Source of the DNA: Armillaria gallica
Lineage: Eukaryota > Basidiomycota > Agaricomycetes > Agaricales > Physalacriaceae
Reading direction: 5' to 3'
Length of the DNA stretch: 64,000 nt
Assembly (NCBI GenBank): GCA_037576215.1
Contig: JBANDB010000014.1
Location: 496,001-560,000, forward strand
Under the pieces are notes generated by a model. The model ran no database searches, was not told the origin of the DNA, and saw nothing but the letters and a program-made list of their open reading frames with translations. The translations under genes and the position numbers were made by a program. Within the stretch, counting starts at the first letter, position 1, and each line of letters opens with the position of its first letter. Shown here in pieces: positions 1 to 10,957 of this stretch.

Positions 1-480
1 TGCTCTCAGCTGTCGACTTAACATATTTGCTCAATGTTAGTAGAGGTCCTAGAGGTTCATCATCCGTCACACATGTGACCGCGAAATCTGGCCCGCGCCG
101 AAGTAAGAATGTACGCATGGTATATCTCGGGAGCTTTGTCCCGACGGACTACAATCTTTCAGCACGTCCTGCTTGACAGTTCTGCGCTCGTGTTCGCAAC
201 ACAACATATCCGCCTCAGACGCCTCATGACCTTGTACTCCGATCTCCAGTCACCGGCTGTTCAATTCTTCTATTGTCCAGGCGCTGTAAGCATGAGTACT
301 AAATCCTTCCGAGGATTAAGAAGGCTTTAGAGCTAACACAACATCCGTGCATATCGCATGAACTAGATACACGCCGATGATGTAGGGCTGCTGGATAACT
401 GGATTTGAACTTGTGACACGTACAGGCGCAGTATATTTCGACCTCTTTATACCTCGCCCATGCGGACGCGTCAGAAAACG
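1..480. other. intergenic, no gene recognised
   Basis: Only short unrelated reading frames are present. Similarity between the two SDR repeat units begins near the right end of this stretch (about 480). Confidence 0.5.
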
Positions 481-684
481 CTTCGCTCAAAAGTTCAGTA
501 TGTCCATGCAAGTCATCGATGACAGCCGGAACTACTAGTACTAAGCTTTGGAAGACTTGTCAGGGAGACAGTTGATTACTTGCAGTTACATTTTCCGATG
601 CCCCCATCTAGCAAAGTTCCAGCGGGATCAATAAAAGGACTGCAATCGGATCCCTTCCATACCCTCCCCTCCCTCAAAGCCTTT

Positions 685-1864
685 ATGTCTACTCACAAAG
701 TGTGGTTCAGTGCGTGCGCATGGTCTGAAGGCTTCACGCAGTACTAACGAGACCAATACAGTCACTGGGCTAACGCTGGATTTGGACGCTCTATGCTGGA
801 GTGTGCCATCCGCAAGGGTGACACGGTCGTCGCCGCAGTTCGGCGTCCCGAAACCATGTCGAAACTTCAAACAGAGTACACTGAGGATAGGCTGCTCGTG
901 GTCAAAGTTGATGTATCCAAATCGGATCAAGTCAATGCCCCGTTTGACACTGTCAAAGAAGCATTTGGACGAATCGATGTGGTATATAACAACGCCAGAT
1001 ACGCCATCGTCGGAGAAGTGGAGGCAGTGCCGCTCGAGGCAGCTCGCACTATTTTCGAGGTTTGGATTTCACTTCGAACATTTCCCGCAAGTACTCACCA
1101 TATTCATCGCGACAGACAAACTTCTGGGGTTTGGTGTATGTTACACATGCAGCAGTTGCATTTTTTCGCGACGTCAATGAGCCTCTTGGAGGACGGCTCC
1201 TGCAAGTTTCCTCCATGTATGCCGAATCTGTGGGTCCAGCGACGCCCTTTGATGTGCGAATCATACTGATCTAGATTGCAGGCCGATGGTAGTATGGGAT
1301 ACTATTCTGGAACGTAAGTTTGCTTCAAATCGCTGTCTGGTGAATAGTTAACGGCTACCTCAGCAAACACGGTCAACTCATTTACATGACATTCCCGATG
1401 TTTTTCTCACCCCACAATAGCTGTTAATGCTTTAACGGAGGCATTGTCCAAAGAACTTGATCCGGTATGGAATATCAAAGTGGATGCAACAGGCTTCATT
1501 TCTAGTGCGAACGTCAACGATTTTTTTCTTTCAGCCGACTTTGATAGAAGGTTGTTATTATAAGACTGACCTTGTGAAGCTGAAGAATTTCGAGGTTTAT
1601 GAACATCCTTCTTACACCAATCCGGCAATCGAACTGGTGATCATTCGTCAAGCGCTTGCCAACCTCGACCCCAACAACACCCCTTTCATCAGAGGGGACC
1701 CTGACAAGTTAAGCGAGGTTGTTTACAGGGTAACGGGTATGGAGGATCCTTCCCTGTAGCTTCCGCTAGGAAAGGACGCTTATGTTAGGGTGAGGGCAAA
1801 GATCGCGAGTTACTTGACTGAGATAAGCAAGTATGAATCCCTGTCGCAAGACTTAGAACTGTAA
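685..1864 (+). pseudogene. short-chain dehydrogenase/reductase, copy 1, disrupted
   Basis: Classical SDR (NAD(P)-dependent oxidoreductase) with seven exons: 685-709, 762-1059, 1116-1253, 1282-1313, 1364-1371, 1421-1479 and 1535-1864. Restored length would be 296 residues, normal for the family. The start MSTHKVWF leads into the TGxxxGxG cofactor motif, and the catalytic YxxxK is visible as YSGTK. Lesions relative to copy 2: one G missing at 767-769, which shifts the frame inside the cofactor motif; the structural NNAG motif reads NNAR; and a Trp codon has become TAG at 1757-1759. The missing G could be an assembly error, but the TAG is a substitution and removes about 35 residues. Splice sites are intact. 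Substrate unknown. Confidence 0.85.
1364..1371 (+). other. 8-nt microexon of the SDR gene
   Basis: The exon CAAACACG lies between an intron ending in CAG at 1361-1363 and one starting with GT at 1372. It supplies the end of the Thr codon, the catalytic Lys and a His, giving YSGTKH followed by AVNALTEALSKEL. The equivalent microexon in copy 2 is 3424-3431. Including it restores both the frame and the YxxxK motif in both copies. Confidence 0.75.
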
Positions 1865-1869
1865 GTAAC

Positions 1870-2575
1870 ATGTTCTAAAACACAATGTAGAAACGGTTCG
1901 TCGCGTAGCACCACGTCTTCCGGATAATCCTCTAATAATTCAAAGTTATCCTGTCAGCCGATGAAAGTTATGAGAGGATTCAGGAAGGGAGACTGACTCT
2001 TTCTTCTGATCCTCTTTTGTCGACAAAAAACCTGATGAGTATTACCTGCTGCCTTCTGACAACTCAAAGAGCAGAAAGTCCATCCACATCCACTGCAGCG
2101 ATAAAGCTTTGCCTCCATATGCCCCGTTTCATCAACTGCGGCGCACTACAGAATTGGCATGAGATGGAAAAAGAGCTATAGAAACGCTACATTCATACAA
2201 ACATTTGGTTTGAAGTCCCCGTGTAGCTTAGCACGCGTCTCCCGGCGATGATTGGTGACATCTAACAATGTAGCCCACGATTTAGCTAGTTTGCTAGGAA
2301 AGCCTGGCGATACTTTCCCATGTGAAACCACACCAGGAATTATAAATACTACGAGGTGTCGGCTTGTGAACGTAGACTGGCTACTGATCAAATATTGGGC
2401 GTCCTCGCGGACTCTTCTTACCCGAGAAGTAATCAGTGTCTTGATTGTTCAGGGTCCAGGGATGCGAGATACCCGAATCCCGGCGTTTTCGAGACTTGGA
2501 CTTTTGAAGCACACAGACTCTGGGTATATTGCCCTCCTTACGCCTATGCCGACGGGCCCTCAGATAAAAGTTTGG
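1870..2575. other. intergenic spacer between SDR copies
   Basis: No coding potential recognised in about 700 bp. Confidence 0.5.
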
Positions 2576-2748
2576 TCAGAAGTTCAGTGAGTGGTCCACG
2601 CAAGTCATCGATTACAACCAGAATTTGTCGACTTGTTAGACTTGTCAGGGACATCTTCAGTCACATTTTCTGATGCACCTCATATCCAGCATATGGGTGG
2701 GATCACTAAAAGGACTAGAATTAGATCCCTTCCTGCCCTCTTATCTTC

Positions 2749-4381
2749 ATGTCTACTCACAAAGTGTGGTTTAGTGCGTACGCATGGTCCGAGGACTTCA
2801 CGCAGTACTAACGAGACCAATTTAGTCACTGGGGCTAACGCTGGATTTGGACGCTCTATGCTGGAGTGTGCCATCCGCAAGGGCGACACGGTCGTCGCTG
2901 CAGTTCGGCGTCCCGAAACCATGTCGAAACTTCAAACAGAGTACACTGAAGATAGGCTGCTCGTGGTAAAAGTCGATGTGTCGAAACCGGATCAAGTCAA
3001 GGCCGCGTTTGATACCGTCAAAAAAGTATTTGGGAGAATCGATGTGGTGTATAACAACGCCGGATACGCAATCGTAGGGGAAGTGGAGGCCGTGCCACTC
3101 GAGGCAGCTCGCGCTGTTTTTGAGGTCTAGGCTTCTTTTCAAGTGTTACCAGGAATCACTGATCACATTTACAGACAAATTACTGGGGTTTGGTGTACGT
3201 TACACGTGCAGCAGTTGCGTTTTTTCGCGACGTCAATCAGCCTCAAGGGGGACGACTCCTACAAGTTTCTTCTATGTATGCCGAATCTGTGGGTCTGACT
3301 CTGCTCTTTGACGCGCGAGTCATGCTCATTTAGGTGGCAGGCCGATGGTTGCATAGGATATTATTCCGGAACCTAAGTCCACTTCAAATCGCTGTTTGGT
3401 GAATCGTTGACGAACAATCTCAGCAAACATGGTCAACCCAATTTATATGACATTACTGATGGTTTTCTTACCCTGCATTAGCTGCGAATGCTCTGACGGA
3501 AGCATTATCGAAAGAACTTGACCCGGCATGGAATATCAAAGTGGGTGCAATAATAGGCTTCATTGCTAGTGTGAACGTCAACGCTTTTTTTCTTTCAGCC
3601 GACTTTGATAGAAGCAGGTTACTGTACTATTTCGACCATAGCTTCATGGGGTGTTACGCGTTATGGTATATGGTCAATTGACTAGAGGTTCAGAGCTCAG
3701 TGTTACGCGTTACGTTAAGGAAATTAGCTTCAGCCACCATTACATCAGATAAAATAATTTCACTGAAGTTGTACAATTGCGATTTGCGTTGCGGGAGAAA
3801 TACCCTGCTAGACTCAGCCAACATTCACCAACAATGAGCACCTATAACACTTCAGACTGGATTTCCCAAGGAAAATTGTGGAAGGATACACCACCTGGTT
3901 CATAGAGCTGCCAAACGTGACCGAAAAGTATTTTGGAGGGGCAAAAATCGCATTTTTCATACCTGTAGGCTACTAGCTTCATTGTCCGTTGTTACGCGTT
4001 ACGATATACCGAGAGGTTCACTTCACGAGGCACTGTTACGCGTTATGTGAATTACCGGTCGAAATAGTACAGTATTACAAGACTGACTCTGTGAAGTTGA
4101 AGAATTTCGAAATTTATGGGCATCCTTCTTACACCAATCCGGCAGTCGAAGGTGTGGCCATTCGTCAAGCGTTTGATAACTTCGACCCCAACAACACCCC
4201 TTTCATCAGAGGTGACCCCGATAAGTTAAGTAAGGTTGTGTACAGGGTAACGGATATGGAGGATCCTCCCCTGTGGCTTCCGCTAGGAAAGGACGCTTAT
4301 GTTAGGGCGAGGGCGAAGATCGCGAGTTACTTGGCTGATATAGACAAGTATGAGTCGCTATCAGACGACTTAGAACTGTAG
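2749..4381 (+). pseudogene. short-chain dehydrogenase/reductase, copy 2, transposon-interrupted
   Basis: Same seven-exon SDR as copy 1: 2749-2773, 2826-3124, 3175-3312, 3341-3372, 3424-3431, 3482-3540 and 3599-4381. Here the cofactor motif TGANAGFG and NNAG are intact and the Trp codon lost in copy 1 is TGG. Removing the transposon and one TA duplicate gives exactly 891 nt, a 296-residue protein. Three defects are visible: the last exon is split within a Tyr codon by the 451-bp element; the fourth intron donor reads CT at 3373-3374 (GT in copy 1); and the third intron donor is GC at 3313. A correct full-length product is unlikely. Family as in copy 1. Confidence 0.85.
3622..4072. mobile_element. 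451-bp non-autonomous DNA transposon (MITE) with TA target duplication
   Basis: The ends are perfect 16-bp inverted repeats, CTGTACTATTTCGACC at 3622-3637 and its complement at 4057-4072. They are flanked by TA at 3620-3621 and 4073-4074. Comparison with SDR copy 1 confirms an insertion: removal of the element plus one TA restores the exon frame. There is no coding capacity. GTTACGCGTTA occurs four times, all in direct orientation (3653-3663, 3702-3712, 3991-4001, 4035-4045). The two pairs lie in blocks of about 75 bp, near each end, that resemble each other as direct repeats. TA target use suggests mobilisation by a Tc1/mariner-like or related transposase, which is inference. Confidence 0.9.
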
Positions 4382-4385
4382 ATAC

Positions 4386-4642
4386 GTATTTAGGGCAACG
4401 AAGATGTTTGTACCTGTCGCGGTGAGTGGGTCGCTGGTTGCTGGTTTGTTATGTGCGAGACTGGAGTGTGAACTGGTAGTAAGTAAAGCCGGTGGTGTAT
4501 TGTATTTCAATTTCAATTGTCTGGAAAAGGCTCGAGCACGTGATACATTAATGAACGCGTCGCGTCCCGTGTTTGGTCTTGTTGAAGGACAGTCGTCTCA
4601 CTCAATCACGTCCACTCCTTGACGGCGAGGCACTTTTTTCTT
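4386..4642. other. SDR-RAD54 intergenic region
   Basis: Short spacer containing the RAD54 5' region. No other gene recognised. Confidence 0.4.
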
Positions 4643-7600
4643 ATGCTACGACGCGCGCCCACCCTCAAGGATGGAAAAGTACTCGACCGCCTCCAAGAGA
4701 GCGTCAGGATCAACAGCCCATTCAAGCCTCCGAGTTTTACAGCTGTCGCTGACCGCGCTCAAACGATTCGAAAACGAAAGCGAGTTTCCTACAAGGAGCA
4801 GCAGGGGAACGATTCAGATTCTGACGAAGATAGTCGGAAAAAGAAAAGAAAGAAAGACGACAAGGACGCATACCACAATGAAGCGGAGCTCTTGGCTGCT
4901 GTGAAGAAATACCCGGTGTTCAAGCCGAAACCGTTCAACCAGTGTCGTAGATTTTCCATGCCTTCAATGAGGAATAAAGATGGTGAAAACATTCCTCTTT
5001 TTCCTTCCAACGTCTCTCTCGGCACCCGACCACAGGCGAGGCTCATTCCGCGACCGTTACACGATCCGATGGAAGACCATGCTATTGTACTGTACGATCC
5101 GACAATCGACGATCAGGAAACCGACGAGGAGCGGAGAGAGAGAATGAAGGAGGAGGAGAAGACGAAAGCTCTGTTAGAGGCGCAAGAGAAGACCATAGGA
5201 ATGTTCAACCCTCACAAGAGCCTAAAGGCTATGTTAGGTGAAGACAAGAATAAGAAGGAGGCTATAGCAAAGGTTCCGGTGGTCATTGACCCACGGCTTT
5301 GCAAGGTTCTTCGGCCGCATCAGGTTGAAGGCGTGAAGGTGAGCACCTCTTTGATGTGATCGAAGAGATGTTTAATCTCTTTGGGAAGTTCTTGTACAAA
5401 TGCACAACGGGAAAGGTCGTCGAGAATCAGTACGGCTGCATTATGGCCGACGAGATGGGGCTTGGGAAAACGCTACAATGCATCGCTCTGTTATGGACCT
5501 TGATCAAGCAATCGCCTCATGCTGGGAAACCTTCCATCGAGAAGTGCATTATCGCTTGCCCTTCCAGTCTTGTCAAAAACTGGGCTAATGAATTAGGTAA
5601 GTATGTTTGCCATGTACTCGCTATCTCTATTGAGACTTTCGATAGTAAAATGGCTCGGCCAAGACACCATTAACGTTTTGGCGGTCGATGGCAAGGGTGG
5701 TAAAGCTGTCCTTCTGGAGAAAGTTGCGCAATGGGTGGCGGCGCGCGGCCGGAATGTGACGCAGCCAGGTACGCAACACTCTTACACGTTAAGTATACAA
5801 TTAATGTTCCTGCTAGTTATGATAGTCTCATACGAAACGCTGCGCACACTATCCGTGTACCTAGCGAATTGCACCATTGGTCTCCTGCTCTGTGATGAAG
5901 GGCACAGACTCAAGAATTCAGGTGTTACTGCAGTTTTTTGCTGAAAACGTGCCACTGCTGACCAGGAGCCGCAAAGAATCCCTGACTTTCACTGCCCTGA
6001 ACGCGCTTGATGTCAAGCGGCGTGTTATACTTACAGGGACGCCTATCCAGGTACGTCCATCCACTTCCTGAATAAGCTAACTTACCAAATCACTTTAAAG
6101 AACGACTTATCTGAATATTTCTCTCTACTCAACTTTGCGAATCCCAACTTCCTAGGTTCTAAGAATGATTTCCGAAAGAATTTTGAAAACCACATCATTC
6201 GCGGCCGCGACTCCATGGCAAGCGACGCGGTGAAGGCCGAAAGCGAAAAGAAACTGAAAGAACTTGGTGGTCTCGTAACTAAGTTTATCATTCGAAGGAC
6301 TAATGATCTACTTTCGAAATACCGTTCGTGCGACCGCTTCATCTCCTTGGTATTGGATACTCACCATTTTATTAGTGCCGGTTAAATATGAACATATCGT
6401 GTTCTGTGGCCTTTCAGATTTCCAGTTGTCGCTATATCGGTTATTCATCTCTTCGCCAGAGATCAAGGCATTACTACGAGGCGCTGATTCTCAGCCACTC
6501 AAAGCTATCAACATTCTTAAGAAGCTGTGTAATCATCCAGAGCTCTTGAATCTCCCCGAAGACCTCCAGGGATCCGAACATCTGATACCAGACGGCTTTG
6601 TTGGTGCCGGAGGATCAGGTAGCAACAGCAGAGGTGGCGGCGGAAGAAACCAAACTGTGCGCTGTGATTGGGGTGGCAAGTTCCTCGTTCTCGAAAGGTG
6701 AGTGCTGTTGAATGAGTCTTTCATGCTTAACATCCAAGATAGGTTTCTGCATCAGTTACGAACAACAACGAATGACAAGATCGTTCTCATCAGCAATTAT
6801 ACGCAAACGCTCGACCTATTTGAGAAACTGTGCCGGAGCAAGAAGTACGTCAAATGTCTTGAAGGTCGTAAATAAATGCTCATTCCACGTAGATACGGAT
6901 TTTTTCGTTTAGACGGAACCATGACCATCACCAAGCGCCAGAAGCTAGTTGATCAGTTCAACAATCCTGAAGGGAAGGAATTCATCTTTTTACTGAGCAG
7001 TAAAGCGGGTGGATGTGGTATCAATCTCATTGGCGCCAATCGTCTCATTCTCTTCGACCCCGGTAAACAGAACTCGCTCACTCGACCTGCACCCTCACTG
7101 ACACTGTTTTAGATTGGAATCCTGCGGCTGATCAACAAGCTCTTGCTCGAGTGTGGCGAGACGGTCAGAAGAAAGAATGTGAGTCTCAATTCCTTTCGTA
7201 CTTCTTTGCGTTAACGAGAATTGAAGGCTTTGTGTACCGATTCATCTCGACGGGAACCATCGAAGAAAAGATCTTCCAACGACAAGCCAACAAACAGGCT
7301 CTTTCTTCTGCGGTTGTGGACGAAAATGAAAACACAGAGCGCCATTTCTCAATTGACGCACTGCGGCAATTGTTCTTGTTCAACGAGAATACACTCTGTG
7401 AGACGCACGAAACGTTTAAGTGCAAACGATGCAAAAATGGCAAGCAGATGATCAAGTCTCCGGCTTTACTATATGGCGATGCCAGCACGTACGTCTCTTA
7501 TCCCATCCGTCTATAATGCCTGACTTTCGTTGTCATAGATGGAATCATTTTACCAATGAGGAGCTCAAGAATAACCATGATGATCTCTTACGAGCTGAAG

Positions 7601-7647
7601 TTGGATTACCTGAGGTCTCGTTTGTGTTTCAATACATCAGCCATTAG
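4643..7647 (+). CDS. RAD54: DNA repair and recombination ATPase RAD54
   Basis: SNF2-family dsDNA translocase that partners Rad51 in homologous recombination in the nucleus. Twelve exons: 4643-5338, 5389-5596, 5646-5768, 5817-5921, 5977-6050, 6101-6323, 6376-6697, 6743-6844, 6893-7062, 7113-7178, 7227-7488 and 7539-7647. They sum to 2460 nt (819 residues), a normal length. The N-terminal 230 residues are basic and acidic. Then come [15 protein letters not shown], Walker [11 protein letters not shown] (about residues 250-260), motif [11 protein letters not shown] (about 368), motif [13 protein letters not shown], and helicase C motifs ending [11 protein letters not shown]. The C-terminus [10 protein letters not shown] is diagnostic of RAD54 rather than RDH54. 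An in-frame ATG lies 24 nt upstream at 4619. No lesions seen. Confidence 0.96.
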
Positions 7648-7965
7648 TCTCTATCACTCTAGACTCAAGGACGGTACACTATACTTATATTATGGAATAT
7701 GTACATTATTGAAAAGTTGCTTGCCAACGCAGTAACTTTAGAAGACGACCAAGTCTCGGGAGTGTGCTTGCTTCAACTGTACATCCCATTTATTCAAGAA
7801 TACGGTTGTCTTCACCGAGATGCATTGAATGATTCCGGACAACAGAGCAGAAATAGAAGGATTTAAGACGCGCGGCATTGGGAAATCGAATAGTTCACTA
7901 GTAGGGTATTACAATCATAATGATGGATCGTTTCCAGGAATTGCCTTTGTCCACCAGCATTCCAA

Positions 7966-9873
7966 TCAGTATGAACCACCTGAAATCTACACAAATCGAA
8001 TAAGAAACTTTACGATGCGAACAAGATCGATACTTACAGTAGCACTATTGCTGTCAACTGTACCCTCTGAGCCGCCGGTGATGGTCAGTGCAGAAAGTCC
8101 CATGTGCTATTACGAAAGAGTAACTTTGAGCACTCTGCACAGAACAAATCAGAAAGATCACTCACCCTGAGCAGGCTCCGCAGTCAACAGTGAGTCGTTC
8201 AGCGTCGTCACCAACCCTATGAGCAGTTCTAAGTACAAGCCCGAGGATATTCCAACTCGCAGCTCACGTTATGGTAGTGGCATCTCCTGTGAAACTCACA
8301 TCCCTAGGAACCGGTAGTCAGATGTGTATCCTTCTGTATCTCAAACGAGGCTCACGAGATGGGTCCTCCAGTTCCAGGTGTACCATCATCGTCGGGGTAG
8401 GACTGGGTGATCAAGACGCCGTACTTGTCAAGTCCACTGAGGGTATTACTATATATCATAAACCCGTCAGTGGTCTTGACTTTTGAAGGGAACGGTATAC
8501 CCACCCAGAGTATGTAATGCCAGACACAGAGGCGCTTGTCGCGGAAGCTTGAACTTTGATCCTACTTGTGCTTCAGAGACCCGTGCTGGGGGAGTAAGTT
8601 GAGTAAGACCTACCGGAATCCATACATAGAGTCGGTGACGGTGTTTCCGGAAATTGTTACGTCGGATACAGATTTGTCGCTTGCGATTGAACCAATGGAA
8701 ATACCATGACCGCCAGAGCATTTGTTATTCAAGAATCTATTTCCAAAACATGAGTGCCCGCTTCAAGAAGGGGCGGTGGGGTTGTTCAAAAAACGTACTG
8801 AATATTAGTGCCATCGTTGATAGCGATACAATCGTCCTGGTTCTTGACGACCGAGTTTTGGATAGTCACGTTATCAGCAGAGACGTCGAAACCCTAGAAA
8901 ACGTTCGTTAGCTCGCTTTCGGTTCAGGATAGTCATGTTGGACATACATCGGTATTGTGTCCCAGGTCATTCGTATCTCCAGCACTGTTGTCAACCTGAA
9001 TATTTGATAAGAATAAATCTGTGAAGCAAGTAAAATTCAGAGACGCACAGTAATGCTGTCGAAGGTTAGGCCATCACTGTTTCCGATTGAAACAGCTTGT
9101 GCAGGACTGTTAAGCACCTGTGGAATCGGATCACTTATTGTCCTCGTCGCGATATACAGAAACTTCGCTTACTGTGAAATCAGAGTACGTGCCAGAGCCC
9201 TTGAACCTAGGGACGCGTCAGATGAATGGGTAGCTGCGTAAACGAAAAGAAACCTACTTCAAAAGAGGATGGGGCTTGTCAACACCACCATTGGTGCCTT
9301 CGCCATCCCAGTAGTCAGCACCGTTTCCCTAGAGGGGAAGGACGATATATCAAGATAACTGAGCATGAGGTAAATGCGTCTCACGTACGTCAAATTTGTA
9401 TCCAGCGCCGTTGAAAGTGATGTCAGAACCATCAATTGTGAAGAGAGGACCATCAGCTATGTGACTAGTCAAAACCGCTGAGAAACCATAGACGGACACA
9501 TTTACTGGAGGTCTGCGCGAAAGTAATGTCCCCGGCCATCGTGACAGTAGCTCCATCGGCGGGCTTCGAAGTATCCATGAGCGATACGGAGTCATCTGCG
9601 AACCCAGAAAGATCTCACCGAAAGCACCAAGGTATCTATAAGAACAAACGTTAGTAGAACTATGTCTAAGGTTAACTATCTCTCACCTCCGCTTGCGACA
9701 GTGAAAGCGAAATCGTGACCGAAGAACAGTCCGAAATAGATGACGCAGCATCGACAGAGTCAACGGTGCAACTGGCGCGCTTTGCAGGACGAGGCGCCCT
9801 CTTGCCCGTCGGCACAGCCGACACAAGCACGGACGGCCACCACCAAGGCTTGAAAGAGAGCGTACTTGAACAT
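7966..9873 (-). CDS. endopolygalacturonase, GH28 (two apparent frameshifts)
   Basis: Secreted pectin-degrading glycoside hydrolase family 28 enzyme that cleaves alpha-1,4-polygalacturonan. After the start MFKYALFQALVVAV come a KR-type propeptide junction and the mature start ASCTVDSVDAASS. The catalytic set is complete: NTDGFD (codons 8948-8956), QDDC (8831-8836), GHGISIGS (8703-8711) and RIK, whose Arg codon is split by an intron (Ile-Lys at 8555-8560). The protein ends ISGGSY then TGA at 7966. At least ten introns. Two one-base frame errors: one extra base near 9828-9838 between signal and propeptide, and one missing base near 8092-8096 in WDFSALT. Every other exon joins in frame, so assembly errors are as likely as true inactivation. 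It is convergent with RAD54. Confidence 0.88.
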
Positions 9874-9953
9874 GTTCACAGGTGGGGGAAAAGAACGAAG
9901 GATGAAAGAGGGGAAGTGAATTGGATGGTCATGCTGGGTTTGCGAGGACCTGC

Positions 9954-9959
9954 TTTATA
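9954..9959 (-). promoter_or_regulatory. TATA box of the polygalacturonase gene
   Basis: TATAAA on the minus strand, 81 bp upstream of the ATG at 9873, a usual distance for a highly inducible fungal secreted-enzyme gene. Confidence 0.5.
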
Positions 9960-10059
9960 CTGTAGGATGAACCGCGGTCACCTAAAGAATATATTCCAGA
10001 AAGCACGTTGGGTCAGGGCGGGGCGTCGTCATGGGCCCACGAGCGCAGTTAAATGCGTG

Positions 10060-10957
10060 TGAGCGAGAGTGCAGGTGCTATTTATAGACTGGAATCGAGC
10101 TGGCCTCCAAGTGCAGACATCCTTCAAAAAGCTATAAGCAGGACGTTTCACAGGGTATATATCATACCATTTTCGAGTGCAAACAGAGACATCTGCAACT
10201 TGAAGTCAGCACTAGCTCTCATCTATGCCCCGCTTCCGCCTGTTTCATCCCTTGGCTGCGGGGAAAGAAACCATTGATCTACTGTACATTTTTTCCGGCC
10301 CCCATGCTGGCAAAGGCCCGAACAACTAGCGACTAGCGACCCACAATCGTACCCGTACTTCAATTCACCGCGATTATATGTGAACACTGGCACGACAACA
10401 TTTTTGTTGCTCTTGAAGTATCAATATTTCAACTGGATGTTTAATATTCATCTCCAGGAAATGGACAGTAGTGACCTTCTGGTCGGGATATCCTCGTCAA
10501 GTTGAAGTTGGGAGTTCATGATAAGTAGACCCGTGTCTGCGTTATAAATAGCATATCACTGCAATTCCACAGACGAGTCACCTAAGAAACCGGGACTCGT
10601 CTGTTTGAATAAAGCGGGTTATCAGGCAGGTTTCACGTTAAGGCGACGCATTCTGTGGTGCACTTTCTCCGAATCGTTTTCTGTGAGGACTTGTTAGGCG
10701 GTGTTTCGCGTTTGAGGATACAACCGTAACATCTAGAACGTCGCTTTTGTCAGAGGAATAACCATCTAGTCGCCGAGTCACATAAATACACACCTATAAC
10801 TGGAACGAGTAGATCCCGGTCCTTCCACCCTACTACATGATAAGATATACCTGTTTATTGAAAAATCGTACAATCATGAGTAGAAGAATGCTCCATCTGC
10901 CCAAGGCTAGATATACATGAGTACATAACTTACATCGATAGCACAACCAGAACATGT
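10060..10957. other. intergenic, 0.9 kb, contains a hairpin
   Basis: No gene recognised. It holds an 11-bp perfect inverted repeat at 10569-10579 and 10594-10604. Confidence 0.5.
10569..10604. repeat. short inverted repeat (hairpin)
   Basis: The arms ACAGACGAGTC and GACTCGTCTGT are perfect complements separated by 14 nt. No flanking target duplication was recognised. Confidence 0.6.

Larger units (their letters stand above)
480..1870 (+). repeat. tandem duplication unit, copy 1 (SDR locus)
   Basis: Sequence from about 480 to 1870 is closely matched by about 2580 to 4385 once the transposon at 3622-4072 is removed. The match covers the upstream region, all exons and most introns. Blocks such as the stretch around 488-520 against 2585-2620 show that the duplication includes promoter sequence. 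Confidence 0.8.
2580..4385 (+). repeat. tandem duplication unit, copy 2 (SDR locus)
   Basis: Second copy of the SDR-containing repeat, enlarged by a 451-bp transposon at 3622-4072. Upstream, exon and intron sequence all align with about 480-1870. Confidence 0.8.
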
